This document shows positions 23,609 through 31,883 of a stretch of DNA of 35,573 bases, piece after piece; positions within the stretch are counted from its first letter, which is position 1, and each line of letters begins with the position of its first letter. Both the position numbers and the translations under genes were made by a program. The stretch comes from Pseudoduganella buxea (GTDB taxonomy: Bacteria; Pseudomonadota; Gammaproteobacteria; Burkholderiales; Burkholderiaceae_D): NCBI RefSeq assembly GCF_009720835.1, contig NZ_WNKZ01000071.1, positions 1 to 35,573 on the forward strand. The letters run 5' to 3'. The notes under the pieces were generated by a model. It was not told the DNA's origin. It saw only the letters and a list, made by a program, of their open reading frames with translations, and made no database searches.

Positions 23609-25153
23609 ATGAGCGGCGCGACGATGGCCGGCGCGGTCCGGCCGGTGCTGGAGCTGTCCGGTATCCACAAGGCCTTCCCCGGCGTGAAGGCCTTGTCCGA
23701 CGCGGGCCTGCGCCTGTATCCGGGCGAGGTGCACACCCTGATGGGCCAGAACGGCGCCGGCAAGTCCACCCTGATCAAGGTGCTGACGGGCGTCTACACG
23801 CCGGACGCCGGCACCATCGTGCTGGACGGCCGCCCCGTCAGCCCCACCTCCACGCTGGAGGCGCAGCAGCTGGGCATCAGCACCGTCTACCAGGAAGTTA
23901 ACCTGTGCCCGAACCTGTCGGTGGCGGAGAATATCTTCATCGGCCGCTATCCGAGAAAGCTGTTCGGCATCGACTGGGCCACCATGCGGCGCGACGCCGA
24001 AGTGCTGCTGCGCCAGCTGGAAATCGACATCGAAGTCACGCAGCCCCTGTCGCACTACCCGCTGGCGATCCAGCAGATGGTGGCGATCTCGCGCGCGCTG
24101 AACATCTCGGCCAAGGTACTGATCCTGGACGAACCCACGTCCAGCCTGGACGAAGCGGAAGTGCAGCTGCTGTTCCGCGTGCTGCGCCGCCTGCGCGAGC
24201 AGGGCATGGCAATCCTGTTCGTTACCCACTTCCTGGACCAGACCTACGCCATTTCGGATCGCATCACCGTCATGCGCAACGGCGAGCGGGAAGGGGAGTA
24301 CCCGTGCAGCGCGCTGTCGCGCCTGGCCCTGGTGAACAAGATGGTGGGCGCGCCGGCCGCGCCCGAACCGGCGGAGGCAGCGCTGCAGGCGGCGCAAGTG
24401 GCACAGGGCGAAACCCTGCTGGCCACACGCGCGCTGTCGCGCAAGGGCGTGCTGGCACCGGTCGACATCACCATCCACAAGGGTGAGCTGCTGGGGCTTG
24501 CCGGCCTGCTGGGCTCCGGGCGCACCGAGCTGGCGCGCCTGCTGTTCGGTGCCGACAAGGCCGACGGCGGCAGCATCGCCATCGGCGGCCGGGACGGTGT
24601 CTTCGCCACGCCGCGCGACGCCATTGCCGCCGGCGTCGGCTTCTGTTCGGAAGACCGCAAGCACGAAGGCGCGATCCTGACCCTGTCCGTGCGCGAGAAC
24701 CTGATCCTGGCGCTGCAGGCCAAGACAGGCATGCTGCGCGCCATTCCGCTCAAGCGCCAGCAGCAGCTGGCCACGGACTATGTGAAATGGCTGGGCATCA
24801 AGACGGCCAGTATCGAAACCCCGATCGGCACCCTCTCGGGCGGTAACCAGCAGAAGGTGCTGCTGGCACGCTGGCTGGCGACCGACCCGAAGCTGTTGAT
24901 CCTGGACGAACCGACGCGCGGCATCGACGTGCGCGCCAAGCAGGAAATCATGGATTATGTCACCACGCTGTGCCGCAAGGGCCTGTCGATCCTCTTTATC
25001 TCGTACGAGCTGCCGGAAGTACTGCGCTGCAGCGACCGGATGGTCGTCATGCGCGACCGCAAGGCCTGTGGCGAATACCGCCGCGGCGAGCTCGATGAAC
25101 AGTCGGTGCTGCAGGTAATCGCCGGCGGCGGCGAACAAGGAGCCCCGGCATGA
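23609..25153 (+). CDS. ytfR: Furanose ABC importer, tandem ATPase (YtfR type)
   Basis: A 514-residue double ATP-binding subunit. The first domain has Walker A GQNGAGKST (46-54), an unusual signature region YPLAIQQMVAISRAL and Walker B LILDEPTSSLD (about 170-180). The second has a degenerate P-loop (GLLGSGRTE), a standard LSGGNQQK (about 409) and LILDEPTRGID (about 430). Signature loss in domain one is also seen in E. coli YtfR, and an imperfect second P-loop is typical of RbsA/MglA-like subunits. The ATG directly follows the ytfQ stop codon; an ATG at 23624 is possible. It overlaps the next gene by four bases, consistent with translational coupling. Confidence 0.92.
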   Translation: MSGATMAGAVRPVLELSGIHKAFPGVKALSDAGLRLYPGEVHTLMGQNGAGKSTLIKVLTGVYTPDAGTIVLDGRPVSPTSTLEAQQLGISTVYQEVNLCPNLSVAENIFIGRYPRKLFGIDWATMRRDAEVLLRQLEIDIEVTQPLSHYPLAIQQMVAISRALNISAKVLILDEPTSSLDEAEVQLLFRVLRRLREQGMAILFVTHFLDQTYAISDRITVMRNGEREGEYPCSALSRLALVNKMVGAPAAPEPAEAALQAAQVAQGETLLATRALSRKGVLAPVDITIHKGELLGLAGLLGSGRTELARLLFGADKADGGSIAIGGRDGVFATPRDAIAAGVGFCSEDRKHEGAILTLSVRENLILALQAKTGMLRAIPLKRQQQLATDYVKWLGIKTASIETPIGTLSGGNQQKVLLARWLATDPKLLILDEPTRGIDVRAKQEIMDYVTTLCRKGLSILFISYELPEVLRCSDRMVVMRDRKACGEYRRGELDEQSVLQVIAGGGEQGAPA

Positions 25154-26241
25154 GCGCCGCGCAAATGAAACCGGCCGACCCGCCCCGTGCCAGCAGCGAG
25201 CCGGCCAATGCCGCGCCCCGTGCCGGCTTCGGCAGCCTGCTGGGCCACCCGCTGGCCAAGCCGCTGCTGGCGCTGGCCACCCTGCTGCTGCTGGACCTGA
25301 TCTTCATTCCCGGCTTCTTCACGCTGGAATTGCGGGACGGCCACCTGTATGGCCCGCTGGTCGACATCGTCAACCGCGCCGCGCCGCTGATGCTGGCGGC
25401 GCTGGGCATGACCCTGGTGATCGCCACGCGCGGCATCGACATCTCCGTGGGCGCCGTCGTGGCCCTGTCCGGCACGATGGCCGCCATGCTGATTGGCGGG
25501 ACGATGGTGGTCAACAACGGCGTGCCCGAGTACGTGGCCAACACGCCGATGGCGCTGGCCCTGGCCGCCGCGCTGGGGGCGGCCGTGCTGTGCGGCGCGT
25601 GGAACGGCGTGCTGGTGGCGGGCCTGAAGCTGCAGCCCATCGTCGCCACCCTGATCCTGATGGTGGCAGGCCGCGGCCTGGCGCAGCTGCTGACGGACGG
25701 CCAGATCGTCACCGTCTATTACCAGCCCTTCTTCTTCCTCGGCAGCGGCTACCTGCTGGGCCTTCCGTTCGCCTTGTGGATCGTCGCGGCCGTGCTGCTG
25801 GTGGTGGGGCTGCTGCTGAAGAAAACGGCCCTGGGCCTGTTCATCCAGGCCGTCGGCATCAATCCCGTCGCGGCGCGCCTCGCCGGTGTGCGCACCGCTA
25901 CGTTGATCTTCTTCGTCTACGTGTTCTGCTCGGCCTGCGCCGGCCTGGCGGGCCTGATGATCGCGTCGAACATCAAGAGCGCGGACGCCAACAACGCCGG
26001 CCTGCTGCTCGAACTCGACGCCATCCTGGCAGTGACCCTGGGCGGCACGTCGCTGGCCGGCGGCAAGTTCAGCCTGGCCGGCAGCATGATCGGCGCGCTG
26101 ATCATCCAGACGCTGACGTACACCATCTATTCGCTGGGCGTGCCGCCGGAAGTGAACATGGTGGTCAAGTCCATCGTCGTCTTCGCCGTCTGCCTGTCGC
26201 AGTCGAGCAGCTTCAAGAAACTGTGGAAGGGCCGCGCATGA
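25150..26241 (+). CDS. ytfT: Furanose ABC importer, permease (YtfT type)
   Basis: A 363-residue inner-membrane permease of the ribose/galactofuranose type. After a hydrophilic N-terminal extension of about 35 residues, it shows the family blocks APLMLAALGMTLVIATRGIDISVGAVVALSG, AWNGVLVAGLKLQPIVATLILM and AVTLGGTSLAGGKFSLAGSMIGALIIQTLTY. Two different permeases follow one another here, as in the E. coli ytfQRT-yjfF operon, and they should form a heterodimeric channel. Start and stop overlap the flanking genes by four bases each. Confidence 0.9.
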   Translation: MSAAQMKPADPPRASSEPANAAPRAGFGSLLGHPLAKPLLALATLLLLDLIFIPGFFTLELRDGHLYGPLVDIVNRAAPLMLAALGMTLVIATRGIDISVGAVVALSGTMAAMLIGGTMVVNNGVPEYVANTPMALALAAALGAAVLCGAWNGVLVAGLKLQPIVATLILMVAGRGLAQLLTDGQIVTVYYQPFFFLGSGYLLGLPFALWIVAAVLLVVGLLLKKTALGLFIQAVGINPVAARLAGVRTATLIFFVYVFCSACAGLAGLMIASNIKSADANNAGLLLELDAILAVTLGGTSLAGGKFSLAGSMIGALIIQTLTYTIYSLGVPPEVNMVVKSIVVFAVCLSQSSSFKKLWKGRA

Positions 26242-27221
26242 ACGCCGTGCTGAACTCCGCGCGCGCCCTGCCGGGCGCTCCATACTTCACTTCCGTCGTC
26301 ACCGTGGTGCTGCTGGCCGTGCTGCTGGTGGCGGGCGGCGCAGCCTATCCGGGCTTCCTGTCCTGGCAGGTCATGCTGAACCTGTTGATCGACAATGCCT
26401 TCCTGCTGGTGATCGCCGTCGGCATGGGCATCGTCATCCTGTCCGGCGGCATCGACCTGTCGGTCGGCTCCGTGCTGGCGCTCACCACGATGGTGGCTGC
26501 CTGGCTGCTGGGCAGCGCGCACTGGCCGCCGGCGGCCGTCATCGCCGCTGTGCTGGTCATCGGCGCCGTGTTCGGCGCCGCGCAAGGTGCGATGATCCAC
26601 TTCTTCCAGCTCCAGCCCTTTATCGTCACGCTGGCCGGCATGTTCCTGGCCCGTGGCCTGTGCTACCTGATCAGCATCGAATCGATCACCATCGACGACC
26701 CGGCCTTTGTCGCCATCTCGCAGATGCAGGTGCCCGTTCTGGGTGGCTTCCTGTCCGTGGGCGCGCTGATCGCCTTGCTGCTGCTGGCCGTGACGATCTG
26801 GGTGTCGCGCCGCACCGCCTTCGGCCGCGCCGTCTACGCCATCGGCGGCAACGAGCAGTCGGCCCTGATGATGGGCCTGGCCGTGGGCCGCACCCGCATC
26901 CTCGTGTATGCCTTCAGCGGCTTCTGCGCGACGCTGGGCGGCGTGCTGTTTGCGTTCTACATGCTGTCCGGCTATGGCCAGCACGCGCAGGGCACCGAGC
27001 TCGATGCCATCGCGGCCGTCGTCATCGGCGGCACCCTGCTGTCCGGCGGCTACGGCTATGTGGCCGGCGCGCTGTCGGGCGTGCTGGTGCTGGGCACCAT
27101 CCAGACCCTGATCGCCTTCGACGGCACCTTGTCGTCCTGGTGGACCAAGATCGTCATCGGTGCGCTGCTGTTCCTGTTCTGCGTCGTACAGCGCCTGCTG
27201 TCGGCGCGCGTTAAAACCTAG
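26238..27221 (+). CDS. yjfF: Furanose ABC importer, second permease (YjfF type)
   Basis: A 327-residue inner-membrane permease, partner of the preceding one. Family blocks are NAFLLVIAVGMGIVILSGGIDLSVGSVLALT, LQPFIVTLAGMFLARGLCYLIS and AVVIGGTLLSGGYGYVAGALSGVLVLGTIQT. It is set at the ATG at 26238, which overlaps the ytfT stop; a much longer open frame upstream is only a shadow of ytfT. The GH43 gene follows nine bases after its stop and is probably in the same transcript. Confidence 0.9.
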   Translation: MNAVLNSARALPGAPYFTSVVTVVLLAVLLVAGGAAYPGFLSWQVMLNLLIDNAFLLVIAVGMGIVILSGGIDLSVGSVLALTTMVAAWLLGSAHWPPAAVIAAVLVIGAVFGAAQGAMIHFFQLQPFIVTLAGMFLARGLCYLISIESITIDDPAFVAISQMQVPVLGGFLSVGALIALLLLAVTIWVSRRTAFGRAVYAIGGNEQSALMMGLAVGRTRILVYAFSGFCATLGGVLFAFYMLSGYGQHAQGTELDAIAAVVIGGTLLSGGYGYVAGALSGVLVLGTIQTLIAFDGTLSSWWTKIVIGALLFLFCVVQRLLSARVKT

Positions 27222-27229
27222 GAGACTCC

Positions 27230-28195
27230 ATGTTGAAGAAGACCCTCGTTGCGGCCGCCCTGGCTGCCGCATCGCTGGCCCTGCACGCCAGTGCGACCGC
27301 CGCCAATCCCCTGTTCCCAAAGCTGTACACGGCCGATCCAGCCGCGCTGGTCGACAACGGCCGCGTCTATCTGTACGTCGGCAAGGACGACGCGGCGGCG
27401 GACGCGAAGGACTACCTGATGAAGGAGTGGCGCGTCTACTCCACCTGCGACATGAAGAACTGGAAGGACCACGGCGCGCCGCTGTCCGTCAAGACCTTCG
27501 GCTGGGCGCGCGCCGATGCGTGGGCCTCGGATATCACCAAGCGTGACGGCAAGTACTACTTCTATTCGACGGTCGACCATGCCACCATTCCCGGCAAGGC
27601 CATCGGCGTGGCCGTGGCGGACAGCCCGACTGGCCCGTTCAAGGACGCCCGCGGCAGCGCCATCGTCACCAACGACATGACGAAGGAGTCCGATATTCCC
27701 TGGGACGACATCGACCCGGCCGTGTTCATCGACGACGACGGCCAGGCCTACCTGTACTGGGGCAACCGGGTGCTGAAGTGGGCCAAGCTGAAACCGAACA
27801 TGATCGAACTCGATGGCCCGATCCACACCCAGGGCATCGACAACTTCACGGAAGCGGCCTACCTGCACAAGCACAAGGGCACCTATTACCTGAGCTACTC
27901 GCGCGAGTTCCCGGAAGAGACGGCGTATGCGACCGGGCCCAGCGCCACGGGGCCGTGGACCTACCGGGGCGTCATCATGAAGAAGAATGCCGTCGTGAAG
28001 ACCATCCACCATGCCATCGTCGACTTCAACGGCAAGTCGTACATCTTCTACCATAACGACAAGCTGCCAGGTGGCGGCGAGTGGCGCCGTTCGGCCGCCG
28101 TCGAGGAGCTGCGCTACAACGCCGACGGCACCATCGCTTTCGTGCCGCAGACGGCCGAAGGTCCGGCCGCCAACCCGAGCCCCGGCTGCCGCTAG
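27230..28195 (+). CDS. Exported GH43 glycosidase, last gene of the importer operon
   Basis: A 321-residue secreted beta-propeller enzyme (signal peptide VAAALAAASLALHASATA). GH43 catalytic positions are base Asp36 (TADPAAL), Asp162 (DIDPAVF) and acid Glu208 (FTEAAYL). The sequence WASDITKRDGKYYFYST and DDDGQAYLYWGN sets it apart from the other four GH43 genes; it resembles the arabinofuranosidase / xylosidase branch that includes XynD-like arabinofuranohydrolases. Good AGGAGA at 27220, within the yjfF stop region. Its position suggests that it supplies monomeric furanose directly to the importer. Substrate specificity (arabinan side chains or arabinoxylan) cannot be told. Confidence 0.85.
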   Translation: MLKKTLVAAALAAASLALHASATAANPLFPKLYTADPAALVDNGRVYLYVGKDDAAADAKDYLMKEWRVYSTCDMKNWKDHGAPLSVKTFGWARADAWASDITKRDGKYYFYSTVDHATIPGKAIGVAVADSPTGPFKDARGSAIVTNDMTKESDIPWDDIDPAVFIDDDGQAYLYWGNRVLKWAKLKPNMIELDGPIHTQGIDNFTEAAYLHKHKGTYYLSYSREFPEETAYATGPSATGPWTYRGVIMKKNAVVKTIHHAIVDFNGKSYIFYHNDKLPGGGEWRRSAAVEELRYNADGTIAFVPQTAEGPAANPSPGCR

Positions 28196-28205
28196 TTCCT
28201 TCCCA

Positions 28206-28261
28206 CGGCCGCCATGGCGGCCGCCTCCCAGGGCGCGAAAAATCCCCGGCTGGTTTTTCGC
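28206..28261 (+). terminator. Palindrome and terminator-like hairpin after the importer operon
   Basis: A perfect 18-base palindrome, CGGCCGCCATGGCGGCCG (28206-28223), is followed by GCGAAAAA (28235-28242) pairing with TTTTTCGC (28254-28261). The second structure resembles a bidirectional terminator, but its A/T pairs lie inside the stem and GC pairing above them is weak. Together they probably end the importer transcript before the regulator gene. Confidence 0.5.
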
Positions 28262-28291
28262 CGCCCGTCATGGCCGCCCGGCGGCCAATGT

Positions 28292-28297
28292 TATGAT
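28292..28297 (+). promoter_or_regulatory. -10 element of the LysR-type gene
   Basis: TATGAT ends six bases before the ATG at 28304, so transcription would start at or next to the start codon. No good -35 element and no ribosome site are seen. The shared dyad operator is absent here, so this gene seems outside the regulon it may control. Confidence 0.4.
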
Positions 28298-28303
28298 CTG
28301 CCG

Positions 28304-29245
28304 ATGGATACACTCAACCCGAACTGGTTTCTGCGCGCCCGCCTGAAGACACGCCAGCTGCTGCTGCTGATCGCGCTGGACGAACAACGCAATATCCACC
28401 GTGCCGCCGAAGTGCTGCACATGACGCAACCGGCTGCCTCCAAGCAGATCAAGGACCTGGAGGAGATGCTGGACGTGAAGCTGTTCGACCGGCTGCCGCG
28501 TGGCATGGAGCCGACCCTGTACGGCGAAACCATGATCCGCCACGCCCGCATGGCCCTCACCAGCCTGTCGCTGGCGCATGACGACGTGATGGCACTCAAA
28601 TCCGGCCTGGTCGGCCAGGTCGAAGTGGGTGTCATCATGACGCCGGCCATGTCGCTGCTGCCGCAGGCGATCGCCCGCATCAAGCAGCAGGCACCGCTGC
28701 TGCGCATCGGCGTGCACCTGGAATCGTCCAATACGCTGCTCGACATGCTGGAGCGGGGCACGCTGGACTTCATGATCGGGCGCATCCTGGAGCGGGACAA
28801 CAGCTCGCACCTGATCTATGAGGAACTGACCGAGGAGCCGGCGTGCGCCGTGGCGCGCCCCGGCCATCCGCTGCTGTCGAACGACGCGCTGCAGCTGCGC
28901 GACCTGGCAGGCCTGGGCTGGGTACTGCCGCCTCAGGGCAGCATCCTGCGGCACCGCTGCGACATGATGTTCCGCCGCGCCGGACTGGAGCCGCCCGCCA
29001 ACGTCGTCGACAGCACGGCGCTGCTGCTGATCACGGCGCTGCTGGCGCAGACCGACATGCTGCACGTGATGCCCATCGACGTGGCACGGTATTATCAATC
29101 CCTGAACGTGCTGGCGATCCTGCCGATCGAGCTGCCGTTCAAGATGGATGCCTTCGGCATCATCCGCCAGCACGATCACCTGCTGTCGCCAGGCGCCAAC
29201 CTGCTGCTGACGGCGGTGCGCAACGCCGCCAAGGAAGTGTACTGA
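28304..29245 (+). CDS. LysR-type regulator, GbpR-like; probable arabinan regulon activator
   Basis: A 313-residue LysR-type protein. The winged helix-turn-helix lies at about 14-75 (RQLLLLIALDEQRNIHRAAEVLHMTQPAASKQIKDLEEML), followed by LFDRLPRGMEPTLYGE and a periplasmic-binding-like effector domain (about 100-310). The N-terminus and effector domain (SGLVGQVEVGVIM, LDFMIGRI, LGWVLPPQGSILRHRCDMMF) resemble GbpR, which controls sugar-binding protein genes for arabinose and galactose in Agrobacterium and Azospirillum. An in-frame ATG at 28214 is rejected because it would run through the palindrome and hairpin. It is the only regulator in the locus and is likely to bind the three dyads, with arabinose or a pathway intermediate as effector. 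That link is inference. Confidence 0.85.
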   Translation: MDTLNPNWFLRARLKTRQLLLLIALDEQRNIHRAAEVLHMTQPAASKQIKDLEEMLDVKLFDRLPRGMEPTLYGETMIRHARMALTSLSLAHDDVMALKSGLVGQVEVGVIMTPAMSLLPQAIARIKQQAPLLRIGVHLESSNTLLDMLERGTLDFMIGRILERDNSSHLIYEELTEEPACAVARPGHPLLSNDALQLRDLAGLGWVLPPQGSILRHRCDMMFRRAGLEPPANVVDSTALLLITALLAQTDMLHVMPIDVARYYQSLNVLAILPIELPFKMDAFGIIRQHDHLLSPGANLLLTAVRNAAKEVY

Positions 29246-29280
29246 ACGCCGTATAGTCTTCAAGAGGGAAAGGTGGTCCG

Positions 29281-30567
29281 ATGTCGCTCGTGTTCTCCAG
29301 CCTGAATCATCCGCAGCGCGTGCCGCTGGCGGCCGAACTGCATTCGCGGCCCTTTCTGAAGCTGCACGCGCCGGAGCGCGTGTCGCACCTGGCCGTGTAC
29401 GCCGGATCGTCCGCGCGCGACGGCAATGCCCAGGCCCAGCACGAGCTGCTGGCCAGCCTGTGCGCCCACTTCGGCGTGGCTGCGCCCAGCCGCGACGCCA
29501 GCTACTTCTATCACGACTTCGGCCGCCTGCGCCTGAAGTGGGAACTGCACACGGAGTTCGCCACCTACACCTTCGCCGCCAGCGGCAGCGAAGTGGGATT
29601 CGGCGACATGCCCGATGCGCTGCTGCCGCAGCAATGGCTGCTGTCGCTGAAAGGGCGCGTGATGGTCGCTGCCCACGTGCTGCTGCTGCGCGGTGGCGAA
29701 GCCGGCGCCGCGCCGGACCTGTTCGAGGGCGTGTCGCTGGCCGGCAGCCGCGTCATGCAGGGGGGAGAATTGTGGTCGGACTTCCTGATCCAGTCCGGCG
29801 GCTTCTCCCGCTTCGTCATCCGCGATGTCGACATGCGCGCGCAGCAGGCCGGCCGCCTGGTGCAGCGCGTGCTGGAAATCGAAACCTACCGCATGATGGC
29901 CCTGCTGGGCCTTCCCGCGGCCCAGCGCGCCGTGCCGGAACTGAACGCCGTCGAGCGCGAGCTGGCCGGACTGACGGAGGCGCTGCTGCAGTCGGACGGC
30001 ACCACCGAACAGGCCCTGCTGCAGCAGATCACGCACCTGGCGGCCCGTATCGAGAAGCTGTCGCTGGAGAACAGCTACCGCTTCGCCGCCTCGAAAGCCT
30101 ACTTCCGCCTGGTGAACGCCCGCATCGACGAGCTGCGCGAAAGCCGCATCGAAGGCGTGCCGACGGTGGAGGAATTCATGGAGCGCCGCCTGGCGCCGGC
30201 CATGAGCACCTGCGAAGCCGTGGCGGCGCGCCAGGATGCGCTGGCGCGCCGCATCGCCAACAGCAACGACCTGCTGCGCACCCGCGTGGGCATCGTGCAG
30301 GAAGCGCAGAACCGGCAGATCCTGCAGTCGATGAATGCCAGGGCGGCCCAGCAGCTGCGCCTGCAGCAGGCTGTCGAGGGCCTGTCGGTGGCGGCCATCT
30401 CGTATTACGTGGTGGGCCTGATCGGCTACTCCGTCAAGGGCGCCAAGGTGCTGGGCTTGGTCGCCAGCCCGGATGCGCTGATCGGCCTGGCCGTGCCGGT
30501 GGTGGCGGCGGGCGTGTGGCTGACCTTGCGCAGCATGCACCGGCGCCTGCACGGCGCCCATCGTTGA
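29281..30567 (+). CDS. DUF3422 family membrane protein
   Basis: A 428-residue protein of unknown function. The start HPQRVPLAAELHSRPFLKLHAPERVSHLAVY and later SYFYHDFGRLRLKWELHTEFATYTF are typical of the DUF3422 family, common in proteobacteria. A helical middle region (about 210-360) may form coiled coils, and two hydrophobic segments near the C-terminus (AISYYVVGLIGYSVKGAKVLGLV and IGLAVPVVAAGVWLTL) should anchor it in the inner membrane. An AGGTGG ribosome site precedes the start. A possible -10 TATAGT (29252-29257) lies just after the LysR-type stop. No link to arabinan use is apparent. Confidence 0.88.
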   Translation: MSLVFSSLNHPQRVPLAAELHSRPFLKLHAPERVSHLAVYAGSSARDGNAQAQHELLASLCAHFGVAAPSRDASYFYHDFGRLRLKWELHTEFATYTFAASGSEVGFGDMPDALLPQQWLLSLKGRVMVAAHVLLLRGGEAGAAPDLFEGVSLAGSRVMQGGELWSDFLIQSGGFSRFVIRDVDMRAQQAGRLVQRVLEIETYRMMALLGLPAAQRAVPELNAVERELAGLTEALLQSDGTTEQALLQQITHLAARIEKLSLENSYRFAASKAYFRLVNARIDELRESRIEGVPTVEEFMERRLAPAMSTCEAVAARQDALARRIANSNDLLRTRVGIVQEAQNRQILQSMNARAAQQLRLQQAVEGLSVAAISYYVVGLIGYSVKGAKVLGLVASPDALIGLAVPVVAAGVWLTLRSMHRRLHGAHR

Positions 30568-30626
30568 ACGGACTGCCGTGTTCGATCGGGCATAATGTCG
30601 CGTTAGCGCAATTTTAACGGAACACC

Positions 30627-31775
30627 ATGAAGAGTTTGAGCACGCTGGTCTCTACCCTGGTCATGGCGGGACTACTGGGCGCCTGCGCCACGGCGAGCGA
30701 GCCGGTGCTGCAAGGTATCTCGCCCAAGGTCACGTCGCTGCGGTTCATCGGCGAGCAGCGCATCGGCCTGAAGCAGCCCTTCGCCGGCACGCCGGTGGGC
30801 GGTCTGTCCGGCATCGATTACGACGCCGGCGACGCCACCTGGGTGCTGCTCAGCGACGACCGCTCGAACCTGGAGCCGGCGCGCTTCTACCGGGCCCGCG
30901 GCACGCTTGAGGGCGGGGCCTTCACGGCCCTGACGCTGACACAAATGGGCGTGTTGCTGCAGCAGGACGGCACGCCGCATCCGGACCTGAAAGCCTTTGC
31001 GAAGAGCGGCGGCACCGTGCTCGATCCCGAATCGGTGCGCGTCGATCCCCGCGACGGGTCCATCTGGTACACCAGCGAAGGCGACCTGCGCATCGGCATG
31101 GAGCCGGCCGTGCGCCATGCCGCCGCCGACGGCAGCTTCCTGGGCAGCCTGCCGCTGCCGCCGATGCTGCGCCTGTCGCGGGACGACAAGACGGGCGCGC
31201 GCAATAACCTGAACCTGGAAGGGCTGTGCTTCGCGGCCGATGGCGACAGCCTGTGGCTGGCCCTCGAAGCGCCCTTGGTCCAGGACGGCCCCGTGCCGAC
31301 ACCGGCCACCGGTGCGCTCAGCCGCATCAGCCGGCTCGATCGCGACGGCCGGCTACTGGCCCAGTATGCCTATCCGGTCGACCCGATCCCCTCGGCGCCG
31401 GGTGCCGGAAAGCTGGCCGAAAACGGCATCTCCGAAATCCTCGCCTCGGGCGAGCACACCTTGCTGGTGCTGGAGCGCGCGGCCGTGCAGGGCGACGACG
31501 GCAAGTACCGCAACCATATCCGCCTGTACGAGATGGATGTGCGGGGCGCCACCGACGTGGCGCGGATACCTGCCTTGCTGGGTGCCGCCATCGCGCCGGC
31601 CCGCAAGCGCCTGGTGCTGGACCTGAACACCTTGCACTTGCCCGTGCTGGACAACCTCGAAGGCATCGGCTGGGGGCCGCGCCTGCCGAACGGGCACGCC
31701 ACGCTGGCATTTATCTCGGACGACAATTTCAACCCCGCGGAAGTGACGCAATTGCTGCTGTTCGAGGTGCTCTAG
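30627..31775 (+). CDS. Lipoprotein with phytase-like esterase domain
   Basis: A 382-residue lipoprotein: lipobox LGAC with Cys20 and Ala at +2, so outer-membrane sorting is expected. The rest is a beta-propeller of the phytase-like esterase group, seen in GGLSGIDYDAGDATWVLLSDDRS, LDPESVRVDPRDGSIWYTSEGD, NLNLEGLCFAADGDSLWLALE, NGISEILASGEHTLLVLERA and LDNLEGIGWGPRLPNGHATLAFISDDNF. Acidic clusters may bind calcium. The substrate is unknown; members include phosphatases and esterases, and direct evidence for phytate is lacking. I considered it for the missing arabinolactonase, but it lacks SMP-30 motifs. Confidence 0.8.
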   Translation: MKSLSTLVSTLVMAGLLGACATASEPVLQGISPKVTSLRFIGEQRIGLKQPFAGTPVGGLSGIDYDAGDATWVLLSDDRSNLEPARFYRARGTLEGGAFTALTLTQMGVLLQQDGTPHPDLKAFAKSGGTVLDPESVRVDPRDGSIWYTSEGDLRIGMEPAVRHAAADGSFLGSLPLPPMLRLSRDDKTGARNNLNLEGLCFAADGDSLWLALEAPLVQDGPVPTPATGALSRISRLDRDGRLLAQYAYPVDPIPSAPGAGKLAENGISEILASGEHTLLVLERAAVQGDDGKYRNHIRLYEMDVRGATDVARIPALLGAAIAPARKRLVLDLNTLHLPVLDNLEGIGWGPRLPNGHATLAFISDDNFNPAEVTQLLLFEVL

Positions 31776-31832
31776 CGGGTACATCATTGCGCCGCGCGGA
31801 ATAATCAATTGCCGCCGATGGGGATTCCGGTC

Positions 31833-31870
31833 GTGGGGTGATGCGTTCACAATGAACCCATCCATCCCAC
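31833..31870 (+). promoter_or_regulatory. Inverted repeat upstream of the GST gene
   Basis: GTTCA-CAA-TGAAC (31845-31857) is a perfect dyad, extended imperfectly by GTGGG (31833-31837) and CCCAC (31866-31870). It ends 13 bases before the start codon, overlapping the expected leader, so it could be an operator or an mRNA hairpin. No terminator T tract follows. Confidence 0.4.
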
Positions 31871-31883
31871 CGCGAGGAAGACC

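Noticed and set aside
22607..25138. Long minus-strand open frame opposite ytfQ and ytfR
   Set aside because: Spans two unrelated + strand genes and has no recognisable motif; a codon-bias artefact.
28206..28223. Perfect palindrome CGGCCGCCATGGCGGCCG as an attachment site or origin element
   Set aside because: Lies just after an operon end beside a terminator-like hairpin, with no integrase, iterons or DnaA boxes nearby.
28214..28303. Earlier ATG start for the LysR-type gene
   Set aside because: It would translate through the palindrome and hairpin, adds about 30 residues not typical of LysR proteins, and the TATGAT element lies after it.
30627..31775. Phytase-like lipoprotein as the missing arabinolactonase
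   Set aside because: Although it is also a beta-propeller, its motifs are those of the phytase-like esterase group; it is an exported lipoprotein, whereas the lactone forms in the cytoplasm.
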